A stretch of 52,646 nucleotides of DNA. Source: Chloroflexota bacterium (GTDB lineage Bacteria > Chloroflexota > Anaerolineae > Promineifilales > Promineifilaceae). The notes under the pieces were generated by a model. The model ran no database searches. It saw only the letters and a program-made list of their open reading frames with translations, and had not been told where the DNA came from. The first letter of the stretch is position 1; each line of letters starts with the position of its first letter. The translations under genes and the position numbers were made by a program. The DNA is taken from NCBI GenBank assembly GCA_020628815.1, contig JAHDEN010000019.1, positions 1 through 52,646 of the forward strand, in the 5' to 3' direction. Shown one piece after another: positions 24,381 through 32,047 of the stretch.

Positions 24381-25646
24381 ATGACACACTATCAATCAAT
24401 TGTTATCGGCAACGGACTTATGGGGAGCGCGGCCGGCCGTTATTTGGCCGAATGGGGCCATTCAGTCGCCATCATTGGCCCCGGTGAACCGGCCGACCAC
24501 GGCACGCATACCGGTGTATTTGCCAGCCACTATGATCAGGGCCGTTTGTGCCGCAAAGCCAGCCGTGACCCGGTTTGGCACCCGGTCGCATTGCAGGCGA
24601 CCAACAACTACCCCATGCTCGAATCTGAATCTGGCATTCCGTTTCATGGGGCGGTCGGCCGGGTACACGCCGGACGCCCCACAGATGCTGAGCGACGTGA
24701 ACTGCTCGATTGGATGGAAGAAGCCAGCCAAGAACACGATATCGAATTTCAATATTTTTTGGCCGGTGATCGATCGTGGAAAAAGCTGTTCCCGATGCTC
24801 GATTTTCCAGATGAGTTTGACCTGTTTTTTGAACCCGGTCCGGCCGGATACGTCAATCCACGGCAGATGTTGGCTGCGCAAAACGCCATCGCCCAAAAGA
24901 ACGGTGCGGTTTTAATTGACCAACGGGTGACCGGTGTGACCTCATCTGCCCAAGTTGTGACGGTGACAACCGAAGATGGCACGCAGTACACGGCCGACAA
25001 AGTACTGGTCGCTTGCGGCGCGTTTACCAACTTCAACAACCTGCTTCCCGAGCCGATTCCGCTACGCTTTAAAACAGAAGCGATGGTATGGGGGACAATT
25101 TCGGCAGAGACGGCCGAGCGGCTCAAACATATGCCCGGAGTCGGCTATGATATCGAAAATGCGGAAATCGATGACATCTATATGGCTCCCCCTATTTTAT
25201 ATCCTGATGGAACCTACAAGATCAAAATGGGGTGCAATTCGGCCGGAGAAAGCTGGCCCGCCACGCTCGAAGAGATCCAAACATGGTTCCAAAGCGGACC
25301 CAGCGATGATGATTTGCCTGCGATGGAGCAGGGATTGCGATCACAGCTACCTGATGTCGAGTTTTTAGAAGTTACGTCTCATCGCTGCATTGTGACCTAT
25401 ACTCCGTCCGGCTATCCCACGATTGATGCGGTGCCAAGCGACCCGCACGGCCGCCTGTTTGTGGCCACGGGTGGCAACGGAACCGGCGCTCAAGGGTCTG
25501 ACACGCTAGGCCATGCTGCGGCCGGGCTCATGCACGACGGCCGTTGGATAGCAGAGCTGCCTCGTGATGTTTTCCGTGCAACTAATGATTGGGGAGATGC
25601 AGGCAAGAAATTGAGCAAGGCACAGGCAAGGGCAAATGCCCAGTGA
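24381..25646 (+). CDS. FAD-dependent oxidoreductase of the DAO / sarcosine oxidase-like family
   Basis: The 421-residue enzyme has the N-terminal dinucleotide site YQSIVIGNGLMGSAAGRYLA (GxGxxG) and a second FAD-contact strand (HSVAIIGPGE). A substrate-domain region and the C-terminal FAD motif GRLFVATGGNGTGAQGSDTL follow. This is the layout of monomeric sarcosine oxidase, N-methyltryptophan oxidase and glycine oxidase relatives. It oxidises a secondary amine or amino acid with O2, giving H2O2; substrate is not readable from sequence. GAGG sits 7 nt upstream of the ATG. Its neighbour upstream is an SDR relic, so it may once have belonged to a small catabolic unit. Confidence 0.85.
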   Translation: MTHYQSIVIGNGLMGSAAGRYLAEWGHSVAIIGPGEPADHGTHTGVFASHYDQGRLCRKASRDPVWHPVALQATNNYPMLESESGIPFHGAVGRVHAGRPTDAERRELLDWMEEASQEHDIEFQYFLAGDRSWKKLFPMLDFPDEFDLFFEPGPAGYVNPRQMLAAQNAIAQKNGAVLIDQRVTGVTSSAQVVTVTTEDGTQYTADKVLVACGAFTNFNNLLPEPIPLRFKTEAMVWGTISAETAERLKHMPGVGYDIENAEIDDIYMAPPILYPDGTYKIKMGCNSAGESWPATLEEIQTWFQSGPSDDDLPAMEQGLRSQLPDVEFLEVTSHRCIVTYTPSGYPTIDAVPSDPHGRLFVATGGNGTGAQGSDTLGHAAAGLMHDGRWIAELPRDVFRATNDWGDAGKKLSKAQARANAQ

Positions 25647-25647
25647 T

Positions 25648-25752
25648 CGGTGGTCGGTGGTCGGTGGTCGGTAAACGGACCGAATACCGAGCCGAAGGTA
25701 ACCGATCACCGAATAGCGAAGCGGACCGACCACCGGGCCGAAGGCCACCGCT
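25648..25752. repeat. GGTCGGT-type repeat and imperfect stem between convergent genes
   Basis: Tandem CGGTGGT units at about 25649-25673 are followed by CCGAATACCG, CCGATCACCG and CCGACCACCG units that can pair back to them. The element fills the gap between the oxidoreductase and M23 genes and may end both transcripts. Confidence 0.5.
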
Positions 25753-26472
25753 CTACCGCTCTCGGCAACGCAAAAGCCCATCATCCCATTCTACAATTCC
25801 TAAAAACGGGCCGGGATCATACGTATTGGCGATGATCGTCTCATTCTCATAACCGCCACTGGCCGTTGTCTCAACCACTGAAAAATGCAGATGAAGCGCA
25901 ATCGGGTCCGGCCGACCAGACCATGTTCCCTGGTAGCCAAGCAGGGTACCCGCTTCTACAAATTTCTCGCGCGTGCCACGTGGAAAATCAGGTTCGATGT
26001 ATGTTTTTTCACCATCGGCCGAAGCCATGTGGGTATAGTAGGTCCAAATTTGCTTCCCACCGGTGATCTCCGGCAGTTCGTTAAAGTCAGGGTGACGAAT
26101 AATAACCGCACTGCGCCAGCCCCCTTCCCGGGTTAAATATCCATCGTAAGCGGCGTAAATCGGGGTGATGTTATCGGCCGAACGCCCCTCAGGGCTGAAA
26201 ATATCATAGCCGGTATGTTCATACATCGGGGGGGCGCCATCTCCCCACCCCACACCGATAAAGCCGTCTGAAGGAAACATCATCGGGGCATCGGGGCAAT
26301 ATTCGCCCCCTTTCACAAGCCAATCCGGATTTGCGGCCGGGTCAGCAAACCAGTCACCGATCAGGGTAATGCGATTGACATTCCGGTTAAAAAAGACATA
26401 GGCGGCAAATCCACCGACAACAACAATTCCTGCTAAGGCTAACCAACCAACTATTTTCAATAATTTACGCAT
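25753..26472 (-). CDS. membrane-anchored M23-family (LytM-like) peptidase
   Basis: A 239-residue protein with one N-terminal membrane segment (WLALAGIVVVGGFAAYVFF). The M23 fold is shown by HTGYDIF (HxxxD), PIYAAYDGYLT, then YYTHMAS and LHLHFSV (HxH). These supply the zinc ligands and catalytic His of lysostaphin-type endopeptidases, so it may cut peptidoglycan cross-bridges or other peptides outside the membrane. It is the next gene after the ubiquitin-like cluster, but a strong terminator ends 0-1 bp before its ATG, so its expression probably depends on read-through or anti-termination. The terminator's right arm supplies GGAAGG as a possible ribosome site. Confidence 0.8.
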   Translation of the reverse strand: MRKLLKIVGWLALAGIVVVGGFAAYVFFNRNVNRITLIGDWFADPAANPDWLVKGGEYCPDAPMMFPSDGFIGVGWGDGAPPMYEHTGYDIFSPEGRSADNITPIYAAYDGYLTREGGWRSAVIIRHPDFNELPEITGGKQIWTYYTHMASADGEKTYIEPDFPRGTREKFVEAGTLLGYQGTWSGRPDPIALHLHFSVVETTASGGYENETIIANTYDPGPFLGIVEWDDGLLRCRER

Positions 26473-26515
26473 AAAAAAAAGACCTTCCGATCTGTACGAT
26501 ACACCGGAAGGTCTT
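26473..26515 (-). terminator. intrinsic terminator ending the ubiquitin-like cluster, touching the M23 start codon
   Basis: AAGACCTTCCG (26479-26489) pairs with CGGAAGGTCTT (26505-26515), an 11-bp perfect stem. On the minus strand a run of eight T follows, then directly the ATG of the M23 gene. It lies 27 bp after the RING gene's stop. Confidence 0.88.
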
Positions 26516-26541
26516 GCGATTCATTTTCTCTAATATCGATT

Positions 26542-26958
26542 TTAGCCGACGCGGATTTGCCTGATCAACCAGCGCAAGAACCGGCCGAGTAACGAGCCTG
26601 ATTCAAGCTGGCGGCGCATTTCTTGCTGTTGCCGCTTCAGATCTTCCGTCACCGCAGGGCCGCGCTCGCGGAAATCAGTTTGATTGATGACGACGCCCCC
26701 GGCCGACTGCGAATCATACGCCCGCACCCGAGTGCTGTCACAACCGATCATGGCACATTTGCCACCCGCCTGATCCCAACAAGCTTTATGGTAAACCGTT
26801 TCGCACGCAGCACATTCAACCGGCTTTAGCTCGCGGTGCTCATAGGAACGGTGTACCGACCCAACGCAAATCGGGCAAGCATCGCTCAGCTTGTCAGCTT
26901 GATCAATATCATCAAGCGTAATTTTTATCGGTTCGCCTTCAATTTCAGGTTCAGACAT
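26542..26958 (-). CDS. RING-like (Prok-RING type) zinc protein, candidate E3
   Basis: The 138-residue protein has four pairs of zinc ligands in cross-brace order: Cys28/Cys31 (CPIC), Cys49/Cys52 (CAAC), His57/Cys60 (HKAC) and Cys68/Cys73. The piece CAACETVYHKACW is the hallmark of bacterial RING/treble-clef fingers. After the finger comes a helical segment (DLKRQQQEMRRQLESG) and an amphipathic or hydrophobic tail (LLGRFLRWLIRQIRVG) that may touch the membrane. As last gene of an E1-Ubl-E2-JAB-JAB series it is the natural candidate for a ligase or adaptor that brings the E2 to targets. Activity is not proven by sequence; a purely structural zinc adaptor is possible. Confidence 0.75.
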   Translation of the reverse strand: MSEPEIEGEPIKITLDDIDQADKLSDACPICVGSVHRSYEHRELKPVECAACETVYHKACWDQAGGKCAMIGCDSTRVRAYDSQSAGGVVINQTDFRERGPAVTEDLKRQQQEMRRQLESGSLLGRFLRWLIRQIRVG

Positions 26959-27017
26959 TTTTTAGCCATCAGCTTATCGCTGTCAATAAATACTTGACAC
27001 TTTTTACTTAAAACTTC

Positions 27018-28112
27018 TTACCAGCTGCTGTGAGCCCAAAACGGCCACTGCATGTTGTACGGCATAATTTTTTCTTGATTTCGGTCCCAACAAAAGTATC
27101 CACTTTTTTGGTTTACCGGGTCAAGTACCAATGCAACGTGCCACGGTTGCGAAAAGAAATTTTTGTGAATGAACAAATCCATGTTTGATAAAAATATACC
27201 AAATCCTGGATGGGTATGATACCAACCCAAGATAATTTGTTCTTCATTCGGATAATTCTCATTAAGCCAGTCGTGAATCGTGCGCCAACTTTCATGAGTA
27301 TAGGTCACACTAGCCCCTTGCATAATCGTGTGCTCGGCCGGAATCATCTGCGTTACGTGAACCGTAAATCGGCCATTCGGCTGCTGCTCGGGTGGTGGGC
27401 CTATCATAAAGCCAGCCACTTCTCGGCGCCAGCTAGTCATCGCGTGATTTTTTGCATCGACAAATGCGGTTTCCATGAACAAAATATCACACGCGGCCGG
27501 ATAGTCGGTATCGTCTTCCAGCTTAACCCCGGCCAACCGGTTATCTTCAGCCACTTCAGGCACATATTCAGGGATCGGTTCGCGCGATTCATCTTCGGCC
27601 GGATCATTTAATATTTTAATTTCAAATGGATCTTCTTCTACCTCGACAGCCGGTTCTTGGGTTTCAGGGTTATCTTCAAGCCCCATCACAGCCGGAGTGT
27701 CATCAGGGAAAACAATCGCCGCCCCATCAAACAGTTCATCGGCCGATGGTAACGCCTTTGATCCATCAGAGATCAAGCCAAAAGTCACAACCCCATTTTC
27801 AGCCGCTGCAATGTCAGACAGTAAAATCTGTTCGTACACAGCCGGGATATTCCCCTCAAGCTCTTCCGCAAATTGAGCCAGCTCTGCCAACGAGCAATCT
27901 TTGACCGCCTTTAGCCTAATCAGACCGGAATCAGCATCCTCTTGCACCAATTCAACCACATCGTTCGGCAATAAATTTACAGAAGCACGCAGCGTTTTAA
28001 TCCCACTCCCATCCGGGTTAGGAAACTCAACTTTGATGACTGTGACGTATGTTAGTTCTTGCAGTTTGATCAAAATCTTTTTTAGAGGAGACAGACAAAC
28101 ACGTCTGTGCAA
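27018..28112 (-). CDS. JAB/JAMM-domain peptidase with long N-terminal extension
   Basis: A 364-residue protein. The C-terminal 140 residues are a JAB/MPN domain with the full metalloprotease motif: Glu in REVAGFMIG, then HTHPGFGIFLSNMD (HxHP...S..D). The N-terminal 100 residues (VTVIKVEFPNPDGSGIKTLR; CSLAELAQFAEELEG) form an alpha/beta region I cannot assign. A disordered acidic linker (ETQEPAVEVEEDPFEI) joins the two. The start is uncertain: TTG at 28112 has AAGG close by, and an internal TTG/GTC start is possible. Only 19 bp separate it from the membrane JAB gene. It likely removes or matures the ubiquitin-like modifier. Confidence 0.82.
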   Translation of the reverse strand: MHRRVCLSPLKKILIKLQELTYVTVIKVEFPNPDGSGIKTLRASVNLLPNDVVELVQEDADSGLIRLKAVKDCSLAELAQFAEELEGNIPAVYEQILLSDIAAAENGVVTFGLISDGSKALPSADELFDGAAIVFPDDTPAVMGLEDNPETQEPAVEVEEDPFEIKILNDPAEDESREPIPEYVPEVAEDNRLAGVKLEDDTDYPAACDILFMETAFVDAKNHAMTSWRREVAGFMIGPPPEQQPNGRFTVHVTQMIPAEHTIMQGASVTYTHESWRTIHDWLNENYPNEEQIILGWYHTHPGFGIFLSNMDLFIHKNFFSQPWHVALVLDPVNQKSGYFCWDRNQEKIMPYNMQWPFWAHSSW

Positions 28113-28131
28113 CTACCTTTTATTTAATAGG

Positions 28132-29334
28132 TTAATTAGTCGATGAATCAATAATCCACACAGATGAAACACAAGCGCTATTTTCGATCGGATTCCCAAA
28201 CACATCTAGCGCTGAAAGTCTTAGTGAATACAAACCGGTATTCAAACCGCTCGTAACCCAATTAGCCAGAGGTTCAACACCAGGCTCCCCACTCAAACTT
28301 CTTATCGTGGTCCAACCATCAACCTTGTCCTCATATTCGAGCACATACCGGTCCAACCCTTGCATATCTGCCCGGCCGGCAACCGCTACAACGGTCCCTT
28401 TTTCAATAAACTGCCCCGGCTGCGGATCAATGATATACATCCCTTCCGCTGGGCAAGAAAAGGCACCGGCCGCATGCCATTCGTTTACTTGTAACTGGGT
28501 AGATTGGGCGGTCACCGCCCCGATTTGAGCATCCCGCTGCTGATTAGGCACAATCCATAGTGTCCAAAGCAAAATGCCAGCTAATAACGCGCTCATGACC
28601 AAAAAGGTCACATCACCCGCAGTTAGCAATTCTTCTGGCTCAGCATGAACGGCGTTAACACCGTCATACCGACTGCCCCGGGTACCAGCCGCATCGCGCC
28701 ACATGCCGCGCAACCCATTTGCTTGCCTATATTGCCAAGGGATGATTGAGCCATCTTGACTGCTAGCCATCTCGAACCAACCTTGAAGCGGTTCAATCGC
28801 CTGATCGCCACTGATCTCATCCTGTTCCCAGCCAAATAGCGCAACCGTGTTCCGCACAGGGTCCAGCACTAGCCCCACATGCCAAGGCAAACTAAAAGCG
28901 GTTGTGTGCACAACCACATCATCCCCAGAATAAAAGACGCCTAAATCAGGATGGGTGTGATACCACCCCACAATTTTCAACTCTGGATAAACAGCTTCCC
29001 GCTCTTCATGGCAAGCGGCCCACGCATCGGCCGTAAATGTAAAATGAACCGGTCCATTTTTATCGCTCCGGGCCACAATTGCGGCCGAGACATCAACAAA
29101 TAGCCGATTGTCATTCTGGTATACGTTGCCCAGCAGCAAACCGCCTAGCTCCACAGCCGTATCGCTCCGGCCATGCTCGTCAATTTGCAACAGAGCTTCC
29201 TGCCGCACCATGACCACAACCTCATTATCGGCCGGACGAATACCGTGCAACCGAGCAATATCAGTAATCGGTGGTGCTTGGATCGCAGGCAGATCGTCCC
29301 ATACGCTTGTTGTCTGCCCTAACTTTATTTCCAT
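28132..29334 (-). CDS. membrane-anchored JAB/JAMM-domain peptidase
   Basis: The 400-residue protein has three parts. Residues about 35-175 are a JAB domain with catalytic Glu in VELGGLLLGN and metal site HTHPDLGVFYSGDD. A linker is followed by one membrane segment (LVMSALLAGILLWTLWIVP, about 248-266). The last 130 residues are beta-rich with two Cys (AAGAFSCPAEGMYI; ENSACVSS), probably outside the cell and possibly disulfide-linked. The catalytic domain therefore faces the cytoplasm. It sits between the E2 gene and the second JAB gene. A deconjugase tethered to the membrane, perhaps responding to an extracellular cue, is a reasonable but unproven reading. Confidence 0.83.
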   Translation of the reverse strand: MEIKLGQTTSVWDDLPAIQAPPITDIARLHGIRPADNEVVVMVRQEALLQIDEHGRSDTAVELGGLLLGNVYQNDNRLFVDVSAAIVARSDKNGPVHFTFTADAWAACHEEREAVYPELKIVGWYHTHPDLGVFYSGDDVVVHTTAFSLPWHVGLVLDPVRNTVALFGWEQDEISGDQAIEPLQGWFEMASSQDGSIIPWQYRQANGLRGMWRDAAGTRGSRYDGVNAVHAEPEELLTAGDVTFLVMSALLAGILLWTLWIVPNQQRDAQIGAVTAQSTQLQVNEWHAAGAFSCPAEGMYIIDPQPGQFIEKGTVVAVAGRADMQGLDRYVLEYEDKVDGWTTIRSLSGEPGVEPLANWVTSGLNTGLYSLRLSALDVFGNPIENSACVSSVWIIDSSTN

Positions 29335-29422
29335 GATTTGGGGTGCTCCAGCAAGTCAGTCATCAAGTTGGCCAGACCGTTGCAGGAGCAACACTGACCA
29401 ACCGATTCGCTGACGGGCTGAA

Positions 29423-29956
29423 CTACAGTAGTTTGATCCCGAGATCATCCTCGTCATCACCAAGAGTGATCTCTAAAGGTGCCTCTTGAGCACCTTTGAG
29501 TTCCCGATCATCAATCGGGAATAGATGACGATTACGTCGTGCCCACGCGGCCGCTTTTGAATTCATCGGATCTTTAGGGTCAAGATTCTTATACTGAATC
29601 ATGTCTCCCATATTCAAGATCAATTCATCGATCGTTTTCGCGGGCCACCAAGCTCCAATACACACCGCGCCGGTGTTATGGATGTTTGGATGAAAAATAG
29701 GTGTGAGCCACTTGATTTGTGGCTGCTTGAGCGGATATTCAGCATGCAGATAAATGCTTACCTCATGCACATCACGAATAACCGGTTTATTGCGACTGTC
29801 TACCGACTCTACACCCCTACACTTGTAGCGGATGGTGTATCGATCAGGTGGATTCCCATCTGATTGAACCAAATCGATTAAGTCTGAATTTTGATGAAGC
29901 TCCTGGAGAAGACGATGGTCGTTTTTGAGACGTCTTTCCCGAATGTTAAATGACAT
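29423..29956 (-). CDS. E2-like ubiquitin-conjugating (UBC-fold) enzyme
   Basis: Start at ATG 29956 with AGGGG 8 nt upstream (an earlier TTG at 29974 lacks support). The 177-residue protein carries the E2 core. A beta-meander reads YTIRYKCRGVESVD and VSIYLHAEYPLKQPQIKWLT. The HPN motif is in IFHPNIHN (residues 89-91), and catalytic Cys99 in NTGAVCIGAWWPAKTI. The C-terminal helix region (DPMNSKAAAWARRNRH) matches the classical 'DP.n..A...' stretch, so it is unusually close to eukaryotic E2s. An acidic tail (LEITLGDDEDDLG) follows. It should take the modifier from the E1 next door and pass it to targets with or without the RING protein. Confidence 0.9.
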   Translation of the reverse strand: MSFNIRERRLKNDHRLLQELHQNSDLIDLVQSDGNPPDRYTIRYKCRGVESVDSRNKPVIRDVHEVSIYLHAEYPLKQPQIKWLTPIFHPNIHNTGAVCIGAWWPAKTIDELILNMGDMIQYKNLDPKDPMNSKAAAWARRNRHLFPIDDRELKGAQEAPLEITLGDDEDDLGIKLL

Positions 29957-30038
29957 GGTTGTAACCCCTGCCAACCGTCAATCAGTGGTGCTGATTGGCC
30001 AGTTCTAAAAGTTTAATTACCCAGCTATTTGCATAGTG

Positions 30039-30059
30039 AGGCGTGCCGGTGGCACGCCT
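30039..30059. other. perfect 9-bp hairpin between the Ubl and E2 genes
   Basis: AGGCGTGCC-GGT-GGCACGCCT, without a T-run. Inside the cluster transcript it could slow RNA decay or attenuate E2 relative to the modifier gene upstream. It could also be a dispersed palindrome. Confidence 0.5.
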
Positions 30060-30102
30060 AAAAATGAAACCAACAAGTTAACTCAGAACAGAGTTCTGTG
30101 CG

Positions 30103-30369
30103 TCAGCCAGCAGTTACTTCTGGCATCAGCACCAAAATGTCGTCGTCTACGACACCAGCGCCTGACAGGGTTTCATCTTCACCCAGCCGTTTGCCAGATG
30201 CCCGATGGTCGATGCGATAGGTAATTGGGTTTGCTCCCTGGCTCGAGGGCAGTCCCATCTTTGTCACCAACGCCGGAATTAGACGGCGCATTTCCACATC
30301 ATCTGGTAGTTCAACCGGTGTCTTTTTCGAGCCGGTTGTGTCATACATAATTACTTTAATACTTGCCAT
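30103..30369 (-). CDS. ubiquitin-like modifier (beta-grasp, YukD/EsaB-like)
   Basis: An 88-residue protein, the size of ubiquitin. It opens with MASIKVIMYDTTGSKKTPVE, a beta hairpin, then the central helix MRRLIPALVTKMGLP, then ITYRIDHRASGKRLGEDETL. It closes with DDDILVLMPEVTAG; 'dg..L....tL...gv.ddd.l.l.p' is the classical ubiquitin-like ending. The C-terminus is a single Gly with no extra tail, so it may be born ready for E1. GGAGG lies 9 nt upstream of the ATG, the best ribosome site in the cluster, fitting a protein needed in quantity. It lies between the E1 and E2 genes. A non-modifier role, as for YukD, is the alternative, but the neighbours argue against it. Confidence 0.85.
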   Translation of the reverse strand: MASIKVIMYDTTGSKKTPVELPDDVEMRRLIPALVTKMGLPSSQGANPITYRIDHRASGKRLGEDETLSGAGVVDDDILVLMPEVTAG

Positions 30370-30531
30370 GTTGGTAAACCTCCAAATAAAGGGTCTTGTT
30401 TGTAAATTTTAATCTGGAAATTCGTGGCGAGTCATTGGCTCGCACTATCCAGTTCATCTTCGTCAATGATCAACCACTACGGAAAACTGTTCTGGTGGTT
30501 GCTCAAATTGATAGGGAATTGAGCAAAAGTC

Positions 30532-31713
30532 CTATCCGTATTGGCTATAGTCAAAAAACCATTCTCGGTCGCCGGTAATTTCAAGATAAATTGAGTCATC
30601 ACCGTTCCGAGCACGGATAATTGTCATGGGGGGCTGATCGATCTCAGCCAATGTTTTATCGAGATAGTCCTCATCCCCATTAATGCGATAGGTGAGTTCC
30701 ATTTGCTTTTGCGCACCGCCGGTCCCGGTCAAAGCGGTCTCGGTCAGGTTAGCCATCCGCTTGAACACTTCCTCTATTTTACCAGAAGTCGGGTCGGTCA
30801 TCGTCACAATTAGCTCTGTCGAAAACTCGAGCACCGTTCCATCACCCAATTTTTCTTGGGCGATGGCTAGTAGATCACGCAGGGTTGTTTTGTCGGCACG
30901 GGCATCGGGCAATTCAATGATTGGGTCAAGAGGGGGATGCATCCGGTCTTCGATGATCGGGTATTCCGTCTTGTAAATATCGTTGGTCAACCCGTTAATA
31001 ATCAGCCCGATCCCTGGCTCAATCTCCATATCATGGATCAGTTTTAGCGCTTCTTGGGTTTGGAACGCAGCCACAATAGATGCGCTAGTTGGTGTCGTAG
31101 GAACTTTCCCCTGCAACACGTTGTCACGCGCCAAAAGCGGGCATGAGTAGCGCAAGCTGATCAGCTGAAAATCACGCTCGGTCAGGGTGCTCTCGTAGTT
31201 GGCTCCAGACACTGCGGGCCAAAAGACACGGCAAATGCCCATCAGCTCCTGAATCGCACCATCTACCCACGGCCGGCCGACAGACATTGCAAAACGGTCG
31301 ATCGATAGGCGTGCCTCACGATTGTCTAAGCAGCCGATAATCACATCAACGTGTTTAAAAACACCGCTGCCTAAACCGTGATTAATATCGCCGTGCCACG
31401 TCATCACCTTCACATCAGGATTTAGCTCTTTCACCATTTCGGCCGCAACATCTACTTTGCGTCGGCCGCGATCTTTCTCGCGGAAGAGTACCGAACGGCT
31501 CAGATTACTGTCTTCAATTGTGTCAAAGTCGGCGATGATTAGATGCCCAATCCCCATCAGGGACAAGTTTTTAATTACCTCGTTCCCGAGTGCCCCAGCT
31601 CCGATCACAAGTGCGGTAGCCTCACGCACCACTTCCTGCTTCCACCAGCTAATGTAGCTAAACGTATGATATCGATCTGTATCGGGATCAGTTATCACCA
31701 ATGGTTCAGTCAT
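30532..31713 (-). CDS. E1-like (ThiF/MoeB superfamily) activating enzyme
   Basis: Start at ATG 31713 with GGAG 6 nt upstream; an upstream TTG at 31725 overlaps that site. The 393-residue enzyme has the adenylation fold. ATP loop GAGALGNEV is at about 38-46, DFDTIEDSNLSRSVLF at 62-77, and CLDNREARL at about 128-136. The candidate catalytic Cys191 is in LRYSCPLLARDN, ahead of VPTTPTSASIVAAFQTQEAL. The usual MoeB CxxC zinc pairs are absent. The last 125 residues (TLRDLLAIAQEKLGDGTVLE, MELTYRINGDEDYLD) form an extra alpha/beta domain, perhaps for E2 or Ubl docking. It is the first gene of the cluster and should adenylate the Ubl C-terminal Gly. Confidence 0.9.
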   Translation of the reverse strand: MTEPLVITDPDTDRYHTFSYISWWKQEVVREATALVIGAGALGNEVIKNLSLMGIGHLIIADFDTIEDSNLSRSVLFREKDRGRRKVDVAAEMVKELNPDVKVMTWHGDINHGLGSGVFKHVDVIIGCLDNREARLSIDRFAMSVGRPWVDGAIQELMGICRVFWPAVSGANYESTLTERDFQLISLRYSCPLLARDNVLQGKVPTTPTSASIVAAFQTQEALKLIHDMEIEPGIGLIINGLTNDIYKTEYPIIEDRMHPPLDPIIELPDARADKTTLRDLLAIAQEKLGDGTVLEFSTELIVTMTDPTSGKIEEVFKRMANLTETALTGTGGAQKQMELTYRINGDEDYLDKTLAEIDQPPMTIIRARNGDDSIYLEITGDREWFFDYSQYG

Positions 31714-31759
31714 TTCACGCTCCAAGTCATAAAAAGGATAATGATAGGGTGTTTATGTG

Positions 31760-31779
31760 CCAAATCAAGCATGATTTGG
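31760..31779. promoter_or_regulatory. palindrome upstream of the E1 gene, candidate operator
   Basis: CCAAATCA-AGCA-TGATTTGG, a perfect 8-bp inverted repeat 47 bp upstream of the E1 start codon. This is the only strong palindrome in the 31714-32005 leader of the cluster. I could not fix promoter boxes. The rest of the 31714-32047 gap holds no gene. Confidence 0.4.
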
Positions 31780-32005
31780 GTGAAAAGTTTGCGTCTCAAA
31801 CTTCTTTATTCCTATCCCCTATTAAGATTTATTGTCTCAGGTTTACACCTGCCACTGTCACAATTCGCCTATACGCAAATTGCCCCCCTCTGTTGTACGT
31901 AGGGTAGCATGATTGCCTGATCCTAACCAGAGTCAGATAGGCTATTCGCAAGTTTTTCGGGAAATTTGATTGGCTCAGGGTTGAGTAGGTGGCGCCCATT
32001 TATTT

Positions 32006-32026
32006 GGGCACCCCTTTGGGATGCCC
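32006..32026 (-). terminator. hairpin downstream of the DEAD-box helicase gene
   Basis: On the minus strand GGGCATCCC-AAA-GGGGTGCCC, a 9-bp stem with one G-T pair, 22 bp after the helicase stop codon. No T-run follows, so termination here may be inefficient. Confidence 0.5.
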
Positions 32027-32047
32027 AGACAAACTATAAATAGACCG

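Noticed and set aside
24462..25126. Antisense frames across the FAD oxidoreductase
   Set aside because: The sense gene has full family motifs and a ribosome site; the antisense frames have neither.
25753..26472. M23 peptidase as seventh member of the ubiquitin-like pathway
   Set aside because: A strong terminator separates it, and its catalytic site lies outside the membrane. It is noted as a neighbour but not counted as part of the system.
30103..30369. YukD-type component of a WXG100 (type VII) secretion system
   Set aside because: No WXG100, EccC or other secretion genes are near, whereas E1 and E2 flank it on both sides.
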